From NCBI GenBank assembly GCA_030706015.1, contig JAUZPI010000003.1:1-64000 (forward strand): 64,000 bases of DNA, in the 5' to 3' direction. The notes beneath the pieces are model-generated. The model did no database searches, had not been told where the DNA came from, and worked only from the letters and a program-made list of their open reading frames with translations. The DNA comes from Bacillota bacterium. Its GTDB lineage: Bacteria; Bacillota; Clostridia; Clostridiales; Clostridiaceae. Positions 1 through 8,083 of the stretch are shown piece after piece; the stretch's first letter is position 1; each line of letters starts with the position of its first letter. The translations under genes and the position numbers were made by a program.

Positions 1-132
1 AACATTTCTTAACTTTGTTCTTACGAATGCTGCTCCCTTACCTGGTTTAACATGTAGGAACTCTAAAACTGTGAAAACTTGTCCATCTAATTCAAAAGTA
101 GTTCCTTTCCTTATATCTCCTGCTGATATCAT
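1..132 (-). CDS. efp: Elongation factor P, 5' part (runs off window)
   Basis: The first 44 codons of EF-P, which relieves ribosome stalling at polyproline. The N-terminus reads MISAGDIRKGTTFELDG and then VLEFLHVKPGKGAAFVR, the conserved KOW-like domain of EF-P including the PGKG loop that carries the modifiable Lys. The rest lies beyond position 1. The Xaa-Pro peptidase gene lies directly upstream, a common clostridial order (pepP-efp). Confidence 0.93.
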   Translation of the reverse strand, partial: MISAGDIRKGTTFELDGQVFTVLEFLHVKPGKGAAFVRTKLRNV

Positions 133-201
133 TCAGTATCCCTCCAAAATCTATTAATTCATTTATATTATAACCTTTTCAGGTAAATTTATACCAAAAT
201 A

Positions 202-1269
202 TCATATACATATTAAGTTTTTAGGCGATTTAGATAATATTTCACAACCATCTTTTCTTACAACAATTAGGTCTTCTATTCTAACGCCACCAAATCCAGG
301 AATATATATACCTGGTTCATCGGTAACTATCATTCCTGCTTTCAATACTCTATTACCTTTTGGACTTAATCTAGGTTCTTCATGTATTTCCCTGCCAACA
401 CCGTGACCTAAGCCATGACCAAAATAAGAACCATACCCTTTGTCAGTGATATGTTTTCTCGCAATTTCGTCTACCTGAGAGCAAATTAATCCCTCTTTAA
501 TAAATTCAGCTGCTTTAGTCTGTGCTTCCAAAACCACATTGTATATTTCAATCATCTTATCACTTGGATTTCCAAGCACTAATGTTCTAGTCATGTCAGA
601 GCAATATTCCTCATAAATACATCCGAAATCTAAGGTTAGAAATTCACCAGCATCAACAATTTTATCGCTTGGCTGCCCATGAGGTAGACATGATCTTTCT
701 CCAGATGCAACAATTGAAGGAAATGATAACGCCTTAGCACCAAGTTTTTTTAAAGTATATTCTAGTTCCAGTGCAATTTCTCTTTCTTTCATTCCAACTT
801 TTATAAACTTTAACATATGATCAAAGGCCTGATCGGCAATTGCCGCTGCTTTCCTGATATGTTCAATCTCAGACTCATCTTTTATTATTCTAATCTCTTC
901 TATTGCACCCTTTAAAGGAACCCATTCTGAGACTATTTTACTTTTGTATGTACTATAAAGTCCATAAGAAACTATATTTTCTTCAAATCCTAACTTTTTT
1001 ATACCTAACTTTTTCACTAAATCAGCTAGAAAATCTGCAAAAATACCACTATATTGGACAACATCAAAATCTTTTACTTCGTTTTTTGCCTGTTCTGTAT
1101 ATCTTGAATCAGTAATAAACACAGCGCTTTCATTGGTTATTAGTGCATAAGATTCGTCTCCGGTAAATCCACTTAGATAGTTCCTATTTGCATCTCCCTG
1201 AATCAATACACCATCAATACCTATAGATTGCATAGCTTCTCTTAGTGCTTTAATTCTCATTTTATACAT
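202..1269 (-). CDS. Xaa-Pro aminopeptidase / Xaa-Pro dipeptidase (M24)
   Basis: A 355-residue cytoplasmic metallopeptidase of family M24 (pita-bread fold), predicted to release the residue before proline. The N-terminal creatinase-like domain covers about residues 1-125. The catalytic domain has the metal ligands in order: LDFGCIYEEYCSDMTRT (two Asp), GHGLGHGVGREIHEEP (His, then Glu) and GVRIEDLI (Glu). The start is ATG at 1269, with GAGGTG about 10 nt upstream; an ATG four codons later is an alternative. It lies between efp and the pilus operon, all on the minus strand. Subfamily (PepP or PepQ) is not resolved. Confidence 0.9.
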   Translation of the reverse strand: MYKMRIKALREAMQSIGIDGVLIQGDANRNYLSGFTGDESYALITNESAVFITDSRYTEQAKNEVKDFDVVQYSGIFADFLADLVKKLGIKKLGFEENIVSYGLYSTYKSKIVSEWVPLKGAIEEIRIIKDESEIEHIRKAAAIADQAFDHMLKFIKVGMKEREIALELEYTLKKLGAKALSFPSIVASGERSCLPHGQPSDKIVDAGEFLTLDFGCIYEEYCSDMTRTLVLGNPSDKMIEIYNVVLEAQTKAAEFIKEGLICSQVDEIARKHITDKGYGSYFGHGLGHGVGREIHEEPRLSPKGNRVLKAGMIVTDEPGIYIPGFGGVRIEDLIVVRKDGCEILSKSPKNLICI

Positions 1270-1393
1270 AAATTTATGTCACCTCACAAAAAATTTAACA
1301 ATAACATTTACATAATATACAAGAACAAAGCATAACAATCATATTGTATCAAAACTTGAGTATATTTGCAAATGCTATATTTATTTTCACATA

Positions 1394-1807
1394 TTATTTT
1401 GTCTTTAAAAAATTCAAATTCATACTTATTTTTCTGTCCTTTAAGTTAACTTTAATATATTTTACTTCATAAAGACATTCAATATCACTAATTTTAGTAT
1501 ATACTTTATCAAAATAATTATAATCTCCAATATAATCAACATTAATATTTATTATATTCCCTGACTCATCAGATTGATTTTGTATTTGTGTTATCTTTAG
1601 GTCTCCAATTTTGTTAATTTCATTAAGAATTTCTACATATCCATATTTTCTTTTCTCAATTTCTACTCGTACATTACTAGGCTTATCTTCAATCAAATGG
1701 CTTTCTGCTATTTTTCCATTAAAATATATCTTAATGCTTATTATTAATAATACTATAGCACATATGCATAAAATAAATTTAATAATATTTTTATTTGAAA
1801 TTTTCAT
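1394..1807 (-). CDS. PilO-like inner-membrane pilus assembly protein
   Basis: A short protein (137 aa) with one N-terminal membrane helix (about residues 8-28, IIKFILCICAIVLLIISIKI) and a periplasmic-type domain. This is the architecture of PilO/GspM alignment proteins. I chose the ATG at 1807, preceded by TTGGAGAGAG, rather than an upstream ATG at 1852. It overlaps the PilN-like gene by 17 nt, as its neighbours overlap each other. It is the last gene of the split pilus operon. The call rests on position and topology; sequence identity to PilO is weak. Confidence 0.6.
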   Translation of the reverse strand: MKISNKNIIKFILCICAIVLLIISIKIYFNGKIAESHLIEDKPSNVRVEIEKRKYGYVEILNEINKIGDLKITQIQNQSDESGNIININVDYIGDYNYFDKVYTKISDIECLYEVKYIKVNLKDRKISMNLNFLKTK

Positions 1808-2270
1808 CTCTCTCCAATTGCATACTAAAACTGCATTGTTCTCCTTCCTCATATTTTGGCTCTGTTATGTTTTTTATTCTAAATCCCTTTAATTTATTTA
1901 TATTATTAATATAATCATAATACCCAGCAACACTTGTGGTTGAACTTAATAATATACTATTTCCATCTATTGTTGCTTCCTGATATTCTATATCAGAATT
2001 TGTATTTCTACTAAAAAATTCATAAGTTTTCAATGTGGATACTCTCTTTTGTTGCCTCCTATTATATATTTCCCTTTTCTCCCCCCTAATCTTTGATTGA
2101 ATTTTGACTTCATTACATATTTCTTTGTAATTAGAATAATTTATAATAATAGATACTATTATTGAAATGTTTATAAAAAGCACAATGCTTATTTGCAACT
2201 TATTTTTATGAATTTGTTTTTTTAATATTTCATCCTTATACCAGTTTGGCATAAAATTATAATCTTCCAT
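1791..2270 (-). CDS. PilN-like pilus assembly protein
   Basis: A 159-aa protein with a short cytoplasmic N-terminus (MEDYNFMPNWYKDEI), a single membrane helix at about residues 25-47 and a C-terminal domain containing a YYDYINNINKLKGF segment of the kind seen in PilN/ComC fimbrial assembly proteins. In the PilM-N-O platform the PilN N-terminus binds PilM. It overlaps the PilM-like gene upstream by 14 nt, indicating coupled translation. The assignment is mainly from order and topology. Confidence 0.65.
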   Translation of the reverse strand: MEDYNFMPNWYKDEILKKQIHKNKLQISIVLFINISIIVSIIINYSNYKEICNEVKIQSKIRGEKREIYNRRQQKRVSTLKTYEFFSRNTNSDIEYQEATIDGNSILLSSTTSVAGYYDYINNINKLKGFRIKNITEPKYEEGEQCSFSMQLERDENFK

Positions 2271-3033
2271 GCTGCTTTTCTCCTAAAACCACAGTTTCAT
2301 AAATTCTTTCTAGGCTTACTTTTCCTAAACTTATGTAATTGTAATTATCTTCAGTACTGTCAATTGAATAATCTTCATCTAAACTAGCGAAATATACATT
2401 TAATTCACCTTCTTCAAAATTCAGTTGATTATATATCTTAGATACATCATAATTTTCTTTTTCTAAAGTTCTAATGACCTTATTTGCTAGCAGCTTCTCC
2501 TCACAAATATATAATAAATACATATATTTATTGAAATATATTGTTAGGATATATTTCTTATCAGTAATTCTACTACTAAAATAAGTTGCAGCACAGAATT
2601 GTATAAGGGATACATGCTTAATGTTAGCACTTGACATTGACCTTAAGAATTTCAAACTATCTGAACTGCAATAATAAATAAGTATTTCTATATTTTCCTC
2701 ATCTTCTTTTATTACCTTATAGGAATATATGATATTTTCTATAGAATTAAAACTGTTAATTAACTCGTATTCTAAGAGGTCATAAATCAAATTTCTACTA
2801 ATTTGGGGTATAGTTATATTTTTAGTATAAATATTTTCTTGTTCTAAGACTATATATAAATCTTTTCTTTTTAAATCACTTTTTAGCAGTTCCGGAGAAT
2901 TTAAAAAATATGTTTTTTTATTAATCCTGACCCTTTTATTCTTAATTACAGACTTACTGAATCCTAACATTTTTATATTCTGACTGCTTATTTGTAAAAT
3001 TGACTTATCCAAATTGTCATTTTTCACCTCCAT
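2257..3033 (-). CDS. PilM-like actin-fold pilus assembly protein (divergent)
   Basis: A 258-aa soluble protein between the pilins and the PilN-like gene, where PilM normally sits. PilM is an actin-like ATPase on the cytoplasmic side that links the assembly motor to PilN. The segments LYIVLEQENIYTKNITIPQ and LLEYELINSF match the usual PilM pattern of an early beta hairpin followed by an E/L-rich helix. The protein is shorter than typical PilM (about 350 aa), and I cannot identify clean ATP-binding loops, so it may be a reduced form. Confidence 0.6.
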   Translation of the reverse strand: MEVKNDNLDKSILQISSQNIKMLGFSKSVIKNKRVRINKKTYFLNSPELLKSDLKRKDLYIVLEQENIYTKNITIPQISRNLIYDLLEYELINSFNSIENIIYSYKVIKEDEENIEILIYYCSSDSLKFLRSMSSANIKHVSLIQFCAATYFSSRITDKKYILTIYFNKYMYLLYICEEKLLANKVIRTLEKENYDVSKIYNQLNFEEGELNVYFASLDEDYSIDSTEDNYNYISLGKVSLERIYETVVLGEKQHGRL

Positions 3034-3045
3034 GAATTTTATAAT

Positions 3046-3555
3046 TTACATATTTCCATATACTGTTTTGATACGGACAAAACTTAATGTATCTCCGTTT
3101 ATATTATAGGAAAATATAATGTCTCTAAAAGTAGATTTATCCATATTATATCTAGCAATAAAATAATCATTTGAAGCATCATAAATTATTTCGTATTTAC
3201 CCGAATTATCAATGGAATTATAGTATTCTGTATTGATTGTGTTTATAAGATATAACTTGCCGTCTAGGCATTGTATTTTGCTGCTGTTTTTAATATATTG
3301 GGTTAAATTTTCTTTTGATAATGAAGCGACATTTTCTATGATATTCTTATTCAAATCACATAGTATTTTCTCAGTGTAATTTTCGTCTAAGTTTCCCTTT
3401 GAAATATATTTCATATCTTCAATCTCTCTAAATATTTTCATTTGGTTAATACTAAAAAGATATATGCCTGCTGAAACAGTGAGCAGACCTATTAACATTG
3501 TGTATATTAAGATATAACCTTTTCTGGAGTATACTCCTTTTTTATTGAAAAACAT
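3046..3555 (-). CDS. PilX/GspK-like minor pilin-related membrane protein
   Basis: A 169-aa protein with a hydrophobic helix at about residues 12-32 (GYILIYTMLIGLLTVSAGIY), preceded by KKGVYSRKG. It lacks the GFTLVE prepilin peptidase signature of its neighbours but has the YI..Y.L...L pattern of PilX-type minor pilins. Its start overlaps the upstream pilin by 49 nt. It probably forms part of a pilus tip or a pseudopilus. Confidence 0.6.
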   Translation of the reverse strand: MFFNKKGVYSRKGYILIYTMLIGLLTVSAGIYLFSINQMKIFREIEDMKYISKGNLDENYTEKILCDLNKNIIENVASLSKENLTQYIKNSSKIQCLDGKLYLINTINTEYYNSIDNSGKYEIIYDASNDYFIARYNMDKSTFRDIIFSYNINGDTLSFVRIKTVYGNM

Positions 3556-3980
3556 TTTTCTTTAATTTGTCCTCCCATAGTTTCTATTTTTACATAAATA
3601 GTATTGCTCTTCTTTTTAATCTGAAAGCTTCTTATATCAAGCATAACATTATTGGTAGATAGTTTATTATTAGTGGCATCATAATAATAATCAATTACTA
3701 ATCTCTCAGTGCTGGTCATATAAATTTCATCTCTTGTTCCATCACATTTATGTATAATTAATTTATTGCTGTCAATTACAATTTCTTTAGCATTGTTTTC
3801 TATTCTATATCCAATAAAAAAAAGTGCCTCATCAGAATAAAAATCTCCTATGTCATTTATTGCAGCTTGTTTAAATTGTTTAAAATCCTTTTGAATAATT
3901 ATATACTCTAATGGGGCTAGTATCCCTAAAATTGTTAGGACCGCAATCAATTCAACTAATGTAAAACCTTTTTTCCTCAT
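3507..3980 (-). CDS. Type IV prepilin-like protein (minor pilin)
   Basis: A 157-aa protein starting MRKKGFTLVELIAVLTILG, the canonical class III signal: basic leader, Gly before the cleavage site, mature Phe1 and Glu5, then a hydrophobic helix. Prepilin peptidase would cut after Gly5. Unusually, a Pro-Leu-Glu follows the helix start (ILAPLEYI). The gene overlaps the upstream pilin by 4 nt (ATGA). Confidence 0.85.
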   Translation of the reverse strand: MRKKGFTLVELIAVLTILGILAPLEYIIIQKDFKQFKQAAINDIGDFYSDEALFFIGYRIENNAKEIVIDSNKLIIHKCDGTRDEIYMTSTERLVIDYYYDATNNKLSTNNVMLDIRSFQIKKKSNTIYVKIETMGGQIKEKCFSIKKEYTPEKVIS

Positions 3981-4420
3981 AGTTCTCCTTTATAAAACTC
4001 ACAATTTATAAGCTTATTTCTACCATAATAGCTTATATGTAATCTCAATATTACATGGGATGTAGTATCCTGTTCATCATCAAACAACTCTATATAAGGC
4101 TGAGCACTTGGAATATCAGAGGTAAATAGGTCAGTGACCTTATCCAGTTGTATATGCTCATAAACTGTTGAGGTGCAAGCTATATAAACTCTTCCACTAT
4201 CAAACGCCTGCTTAAGTTCACTTCTTTTACAATTAAACAACAACTCTCTTTTCACCCCTTCTAATACTTGTTTAGATATATTTATTTCCTTTATGTATGC
4301 TTTCGTTTTTAAAGTTGATAGAAATAATGTTGTACTAAATGAAACTATTATGGTAAATACAGCCAAACTACAAATCACTTCTATAAGGGTAATACCCTTT
4401 TTATTACTTGATTTCCACAT
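3977..4420 (-). CDS. Type IV prepilin-like protein, first gene left of the prophage
   Basis: A 147-aa pilin (MWKSSNKKGITLIEVICSLAVF) with a KKG/ITLIE cleavage motif and Glu5. The start codon lies within the presumed attL core, so the upstream sequence is now phage-derived. The present ribosome site is a weak AAGG 9 nt upstream of ATG, supplied by the prophage. In the reconstructed empty site this ATG lies inside the 3' end of the pilin now at 58215-58700. Its former operon promoter is now about 54 kb away, so expression of this gene and those after it probably drops in the lysogen. Confidence 0.85.
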   Translation of the reverse strand: MWKSSNKKGITLIEVICSLAVFTIIVSFSTTLFLSTLKTKAYIKEINISKQVLEGVKRELLFNCKRSELKQAFDSGRVYIACTSTVYEHIQLDKVTDLFTSDIPSAQPYIELFDDEQDTTSHVILRLHISYYGRNKLINCEFYKGEL

Positions 4421-4421
4421 A
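4417..4421. other. attL core (ACATA)
   Basis: On the plus strand the host sequence CTTGATTTCC is followed by ACATA and then phage sequence GGCAGAACC. The same ACATA occurs at 58225-58229 between phage AATTTGTG and host ACCAGATCC. Joining host-left and host-right through ACATA restores an operon-like overlap of two pilin genes. The exact crossover dinucleotide within the five bases cannot be read. Confidence 0.75.
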
Positions 4422-4458
4422 GGCAGAACCTTATGTAATCAATTAGTAATTAATTGTA

Positions 4459-4488
4459 TAAAAATAGGAGCCTTTTACGACTCCTAAA
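4459..4488 (-). terminator. Rho-independent terminator at left prophage end
   Basis: The hairpin TAGGAG (4465-4470) / CTCCTA (4481-4486) is followed on the minus strand by TTTTTATAC. It overlaps the stop of the LexA-domain gene and would shield the pilin genes from phage transcription. Confidence 0.75.
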
Positions 4489-4696
4489 TTCTCTTTAATA
4501 TTTTAATTGTCCGCGGCAGGCCTTCTACGCTTGAAAGATACCCTTCTTTCTCAATGCTCTTAATGTAGCTATGAACCGTACTAGTTGAACTTATTCCTGA
4601 ACGCTCTCCTAGTTCTCTTACAGTCGGAGGATATCCGTTTTGGTCAATATAATCTTGTATGATCCGTAACATATTTTCTTGTTTCTTTGTAAGCAT
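4484..4696 (-). CDS. LexA DNA-binding domain protein lacking the protease domain
   Basis: A 70-aa protein that matches only the winged-helix N-terminus of LexA: KKQENMLRIIQDYIDQNGYP, then VRELGERSGISSTSTVHSYI and PRTIKILKRI, followed by a stop. LexA normally continues with an Ala-Gly cleavage site and a Ser/Lys self-cleaving domain; these are absent, and no frameshifted remainder follows because a terminator sits at the stop. It could occupy SOS boxes without being inactivated by RecA, or bind weakly as a monomer. It is co-transcribed with the gene at 4718-4981 from a promoter carrying an SOS box. It may be a truncated relic or a working small regulator. Confidence 0.75.
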   Translation of the reverse strand: MLTKKQENMLRIIQDYIDQNGYPPTVRELGERSGISSTSTVHSYIKSIEKEGYLSSVEGLPRTIKILKRI

Positions 4697-4717
4697 AAAT
4701 TCCCATCCCCTTTTAAA

Positions 4718-4981
4718 TCAAATCTTAAACAAAATCCATTTGCAGGTGTTCGTTTCATACTTTAACTCAAGGATTCTTTCGACTCCTTGTATTACTGCTT
4801 GGCACTTGAATACCAGTAGCTTTTTACCTGCCAGCTTCTCTTCATTTTTAAATAGCACCCTATGAATTTTGATTACACTCTTACTTTCGTCCTCTGTCGT
4901 AATTCTAAAACGCATAGGATGTGGTGTACCCTCTTCATCAAACCATGCTACCATCTCAACTGGCTTTGCTATAACTTTCAC
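4718..4981 (-). CDS. Conserved SOS-associated small protein (function unknown)
   Basis: An 87-aa protein (MKVIAKPVEMVAWFDEEGTP ... LLVFKCQAVIQGVERILELK ... CKWILFKI). From memory, this resembles a Firmicute family often found beside lexA or Y-family polymerase genes; its biochemical role is unknown to me. The start is GTG with GGGGTG 7 nt upstream. It lies 21 nt before the LexA-domain gene and is headed by a promoter with a perfect CGAAC-N4-GTTCG box, so damage induction is likely. Confidence 0.7.
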   Translation of the reverse strand: MKVIAKPVEMVAWFDEEGTPHPMRFRITTEDESKSVIKIHRVLFKNEEKLAGKKLLVFKCQAVIQGVERILELKYETNTCKWILFKI

Positions 4982-5012
4982 TTTAATACACCCCTTACCA
5001 ATTTCTTTCTCT

Positions 5013-5041
5013 ATTATATACGAACTATTGTTCGATTACAA
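5013..5041 (-). promoter_or_regulatory. Sigma-A promoter with LexA/SOS box in its spacer
   Basis: On the minus strand, TTGTAA (5036-5041) and a perfect TATAAT (5013-5018) are 17 bp apart. The spacer contains CGAACAATAGTTCG (5021-5034), a perfect inverted repeat matching the Gram-positive LexA (DinR) core CGAAC-N4-GTTCG. LexA bound here would block RNA polymerase. It drives the genes at 4718-4981 and 4484-4696. Confidence 0.85.
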
Positions 5042-5070
5042 TAGCTTTATGTAAAATTTATACAAATAGA

Positions 5071-5092
5071 AAGAAGCCAGTTAGGCTCCTTT
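5071..5092 (-). terminator. Terminator after the VirB4-like ATPase gene
   Basis: The stem AGAAGCC (5072-5078) / GGCTCCT (5084-5090) has one mismatch and is followed on the minus strand by a T-rich stretch (CTTTCTATTTG). It separates the ATPase gene from the SOS operon. Confidence 0.55.
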
Positions 5093-7415
5093 AAGTTATA
5101 GGAGGTGGCAGCTTAGAAATAAACTTTGTCCAACCTCCTTCATAACGTATGAGATTCATAGAATGGTACCTTTTTAAATTTAACAAATCCTCCAATGTAT
5201 AAGGCTCTAATTCCTCCTTTAATTCTTTAAAGTTATCTTTATCACAGCCAGCTATTAGCATATAACTACTATTAGCTGCTTTTAACTCATTTCTAATGAG
5301 AGATATTTGCCCTAGGTAGTGACAACTGATAATCGGTTTACATGAGAATTTAGCAATTTGACTTAATTTAAGCCTTAAGAAATCTTGGCACTTCGGTACC
5401 TGGTATAATTCATCAAACACCACATTAACCTTAACCCTATCCTCAGATTTAGGTATATTCCATTTTCTAACCTGTAAGGCTCCCCAAATCTTAGTAAGCC
5501 AATACGTACAATAAATATCCTTCTCCTGTTCAGTAGAAAACATAACCTCAGGCATTCTTATACATATAAGTTGTGGTTTTTGCATCTCATCCACTAGATT
5601 AATATTATTTGCACAATCTTTTTTAAGCATGAGCTCCATGTAAGTATTTTGCTTTAATTTACTTACTCTATTTAGGATACCTTGAACATTACTTAACCTT
5701 GTACCTACTAATTCTGCTGGATTATCCTTTGTAGCTTTAGAGTATTCATCTAGTTCCTTCAAAGTTTGGATATATTCTATAAGATTCTCATTTAACTCTT
5801 TAGGGACAGAACTTATATATTTACGTCTTAAAATGTGATCCTGTAATACCTGGAATGCATCCTTTATTGGTCCATCTTGAATAAATACTATTACTGCGGC
5901 TGCTTCTAAATATCTTTCCATCCTAGCTCTTAATTCGCTTTCATCACTATTAATAGAATTAACCAATGTTAGCAGTTGACTAGTTTTGGTCTTAGCGCAC
6001 CTGTATATTTCGAAGGGATTATTATTAGAAGGAATTATTTCATTGTATCCAAGACCTTGAAGCATATCGAAATTGCTGCAATCTATGTTAAGCACTTTTT
6101 TATTCTTTAACGAGCTTGTAACTTCATCCGATAATTCACAGTTACCGCAAAAATCAAATAAAATAGTACACTCATTATTTTCAATGCCATCTTTAGATAA
6201 ATTACCTATTAATGTAGTTTTTCCTGCCCTAGTTGGCCCTATTAGGCATAGAGTAAGATATTTAAACTCCTTATCTATAGATAAATAGGATTTTTCGCTC
6301 ATACCTTTGTAGGTTACTTGACCTATACACATAACACCTGTTTGTAGTTCTTTAGGCACTGGAGATTCCAATACATCAACCTTTTGTATAATCTTATGTC
6401 TCTGCAGCAGTTCTCGACCTGGGAGCTCCAAGAAGTTTTGGCATTCATCCACACTCATTTTATTACTGGTAGCAGGCAATGTATAGCTTTCGTAACTTAT
6501 GTTTTTAGCTGGAAGTTTGTTATAGATTAGTTCGTTATCCTCATTGAGATTATAGAAACTTTGTGCTATAGAATTGGCATTACTTATCATTCTATTCTTA
6601 TCAGCACTTTCAGAAAGAACTACTATTTGAGTAGATATAACAACACTCTCTTTTTTCTTCGTGCTATGCGAAGAGAGCTGAAATTGATTAGGATTTAATA
6701 GGCTTGTTATTGCTGTCTCCAGAGTATTTATCTTAGTTTTTTCCTTCTCAAAAGCTTCGGTGATGCCTTCTAGAATGCCATCTATCACCTCAGCTATGGT
6801 CATAAATAAGACCTTTAAAAAATATCCCTTGGTTAATACCTCTTTCTCTAAAGGTTCATTTTTCTGCGCCCTTTTAAATGTGGCTGTGCATTGGTTGCTC
6901 CAGCGCTTTTGGCTGGTCGGTCTGAAGTTGTAGAATATCCCTACCCTATCCCCCTCTTGCATAATATCGAGTACACCGAGGATGCTGCCTAATGGTTCAT
7001 TGCAGCGCTTATCTGTATTTAAGCTGAGTGGGTCCTCGTTTTTGTAGTACACTTGATACTTTAGGGATTCATCTGCAAACTTCGCTACACTCTCAACTAC
7101 CTCTATTGTTACCTTGGGCCATACCTCTGTTATTTTCTCTCTAAAAAGGTTTTCGTACCTCTCAGGAATAAGAAAATAGAAATTAACTTCATTTTTCTTT
7201 AAATCTATCATGAAGCTGCATTTACTCGGTGCTTCAACCTTCCATGCTTTTTCATCCCTACTTATCCTCTGCATGAGGCCTTTACTTAAGTGATTTATAG
7301 TTCTAGCTATTGCAGTACTGTTATAATTGCGAATAGACGTATCTGGAATTAATCGTAGGATTACGTATCTTGGTTTCACTACCTTAAAATATTCACTTAG
7401 TTTCAAACTCCTCAT
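5091..7415 (-). CDS. VirB4/TraC/HerA-type P-loop ATPase (conjugation-like)
   Basis: A 774-aa protein. The first ~380 residues have no signature I can name. The ATPase core follows, with Walker A LIGPTRAGKTTLIGN near residue 390 and a Walker B-like VNVVFDELYQVP near 675, then IISCHYLGQI, the kind of sensor helix seen in VirD4/VirB4 and HerA-FtsK ATPases. These enzymes power DNA or protein translocation through membranes. The gene abuts two small membrane-protein genes upstream, like a mini type IV secretion operon. A prophage does not need it for capsid assembly. It could be a conjugation remnant, an exporter, or a filamentous-phage-like assembly motor. No relaxase is present. Confidence 0.75.
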   Translation of the reverse strand: MRSLKLSEYFKVVKPRYVILRLIPDTSIRNYNSTAIARTINHLSKGLMQRISRDEKAWKVEAPSKCSFMIDLKKNEVNFYFLIPERYENLFREKITEVWPKVTIEVVESVAKFADESLKYQVYYKNEDPLSLNTDKRCNEPLGSILGVLDIMQEGDRVGIFYNFRPTSQKRWSNQCTATFKRAQKNEPLEKEVLTKGYFLKVLFMTIAEVIDGILEGITEAFEKEKTKINTLETAITSLLNPNQFQLSSHSTKKKESVVISTQIVVLSESADKNRMISNANSIAQSFYNLNEDNELIYNKLPAKNISYESYTLPATSNKMSVDECQNFLELPGRELLQRHKIIQKVDVLESPVPKELQTGVMCIGQVTYKGMSEKSYLSIDKEFKYLTLCLIGPTRAGKTTLIGNLSKDGIENNECTILFDFCGNCELSDEVTSSLKNKKVLNIDCSNFDMLQGLGYNEIIPSNNNPFEIYRCAKTKTSQLLTLVNSINSDESELRARMERYLEAAAVIVFIQDGPIKDAFQVLQDHILRRKYISSVPKELNENLIEYIQTLKELDEYSKATKDNPAELVGTRLSNVQGILNRVSKLKQNTYMELMLKKDCANNINLVDEMQKPQLICIRMPEVMFSTEQEKDIYCTYWLTKIWGALQVRKWNIPKSEDRVKVNVVFDELYQVPKCQDFLRLKLSQIAKFSCKPIISCHYLGQISLIRNELKAANSSYMLIAGCDKDNFKELKEELEPYTLEDLLNLKRYHSMNLIRYEGGWTKFISKLPPPIT

Positions 7416-7619
7416 TTAGAATACTCCATTTAGTAGGACCATTACTGCATATCCAAATAGAGTTATAATAGAAGCATTCAATCCTTTTTTCCATCCTACA
7501 ATATAAGCAATAATAAATGCTGTTCCCAGGAGCATAGCTACAATATAACTATACCCAAATATACATGCCCATATTGAATGTCCTATACTTGCAAAACCAG
7601 ATTTCAGAAAATCCAACAT
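7416..7619 (-). CDS. Small two-helix membrane protein of the ATPase module
   Basis: A 67-aa protein almost wholly hydrophobic, with membrane helices at about residues 17-43 and 48-66 and a short basic turn (GWKKG). Its stop abuts the start of the ATPase gene, so the two are translated together. Its size and topology resemble VirB3- or PrgI-type subunits of Gram-positive type IV secretion systems, but the sequence alone does not prove this. Confidence 0.6.
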   Translation of the reverse strand: MLDFLKSGFASIGHSIWACIFGYSYIVAMLLGTAFIIAYIVGWKKGLNASIITLFGYAVMVLLNGVF

Positions 7620-7632
7620 AGCAAATACCCCC

Positions 7633-8013
7633 TTAATTTCCGAAACTCTTAATTAGGTTCAACAGATCTAGAAAGAAAAATATAAAGGCATAACCTACCA
7701 AGTACTTTACGCCAGTTCTGACTATCTGTTTAATGTCAGAATTCCCGAGGTCGGTTATCATGTCCTTACTTGCAAAGATAGCTGCCGCCCAGTACCCTAT
7801 AGTAAGCATTATCTTCCACATAGCTAAACCCATTTTATTAGCTTTTGCAATATTATCATCCACTCCAGCTGCCAAAACGTGAAGGCTCCCTTGAGTTAAA
7901 CAAAGAGATACTACCATAAAGCTTATCTTTGCTACTGTAAATAATAATTTCTTAGTTCTATCACTTAATAAAGGTTTCTTTTTTCTCTTACAATAAAAAA
8001 CATGAAATTGCAT
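7633..8013 (-). CDS. VirB2/TrbC-like small membrane protein (pilin-like topology)
   Basis: A 126-aa protein with a basic N-terminus, a signal-like hydrophobic stretch ending HVLAAGVDD (cleavage possible after AAG near residue 50), then two hydrophobic helices (about 65-82 and 100-120). A cleaved leader plus two helices is the plan of VirB2/TrbC pilins. It lies 13 nt upstream of the 67-aa gene and heads the three-gene operon. No recognisable domain; the call is by topology and context. Confidence 0.55.
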   Translation of the reverse strand: MQFHVFYCKRKKKPLLSDRTKKLLFTVAKISFMVVSLCLTQGSLHVLAAGVDDNIAKANKMGLAMWKIMLTIGYWAAAIFASKDMITDLGNSDIKQIVRTGVKYLVGYAFIFFFLDLLNLIKSFGN

Positions 8014-8083
8014 AATACCCCCTGTATAAAAAATTGATAATAGGAAAAAATATGAATAGTTAATAGTGAAAGGATTGATTGTT

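Noticed and set aside
903..1115. Plus-strand ORF inside the Xaa-Pro peptidase gene
   Set aside because: Antisense shadow with no ribosome site and no plausible protein; the peptidase motifs are on the other strand. The same holds for other ORFs opposite real genes throughout the window.
4484..4696. LexA gene broken by frameshift with its protease half nearby
   Set aside because: The sequence after the stop is a terminator and host pilin; no LexA protease remnant in any frame.
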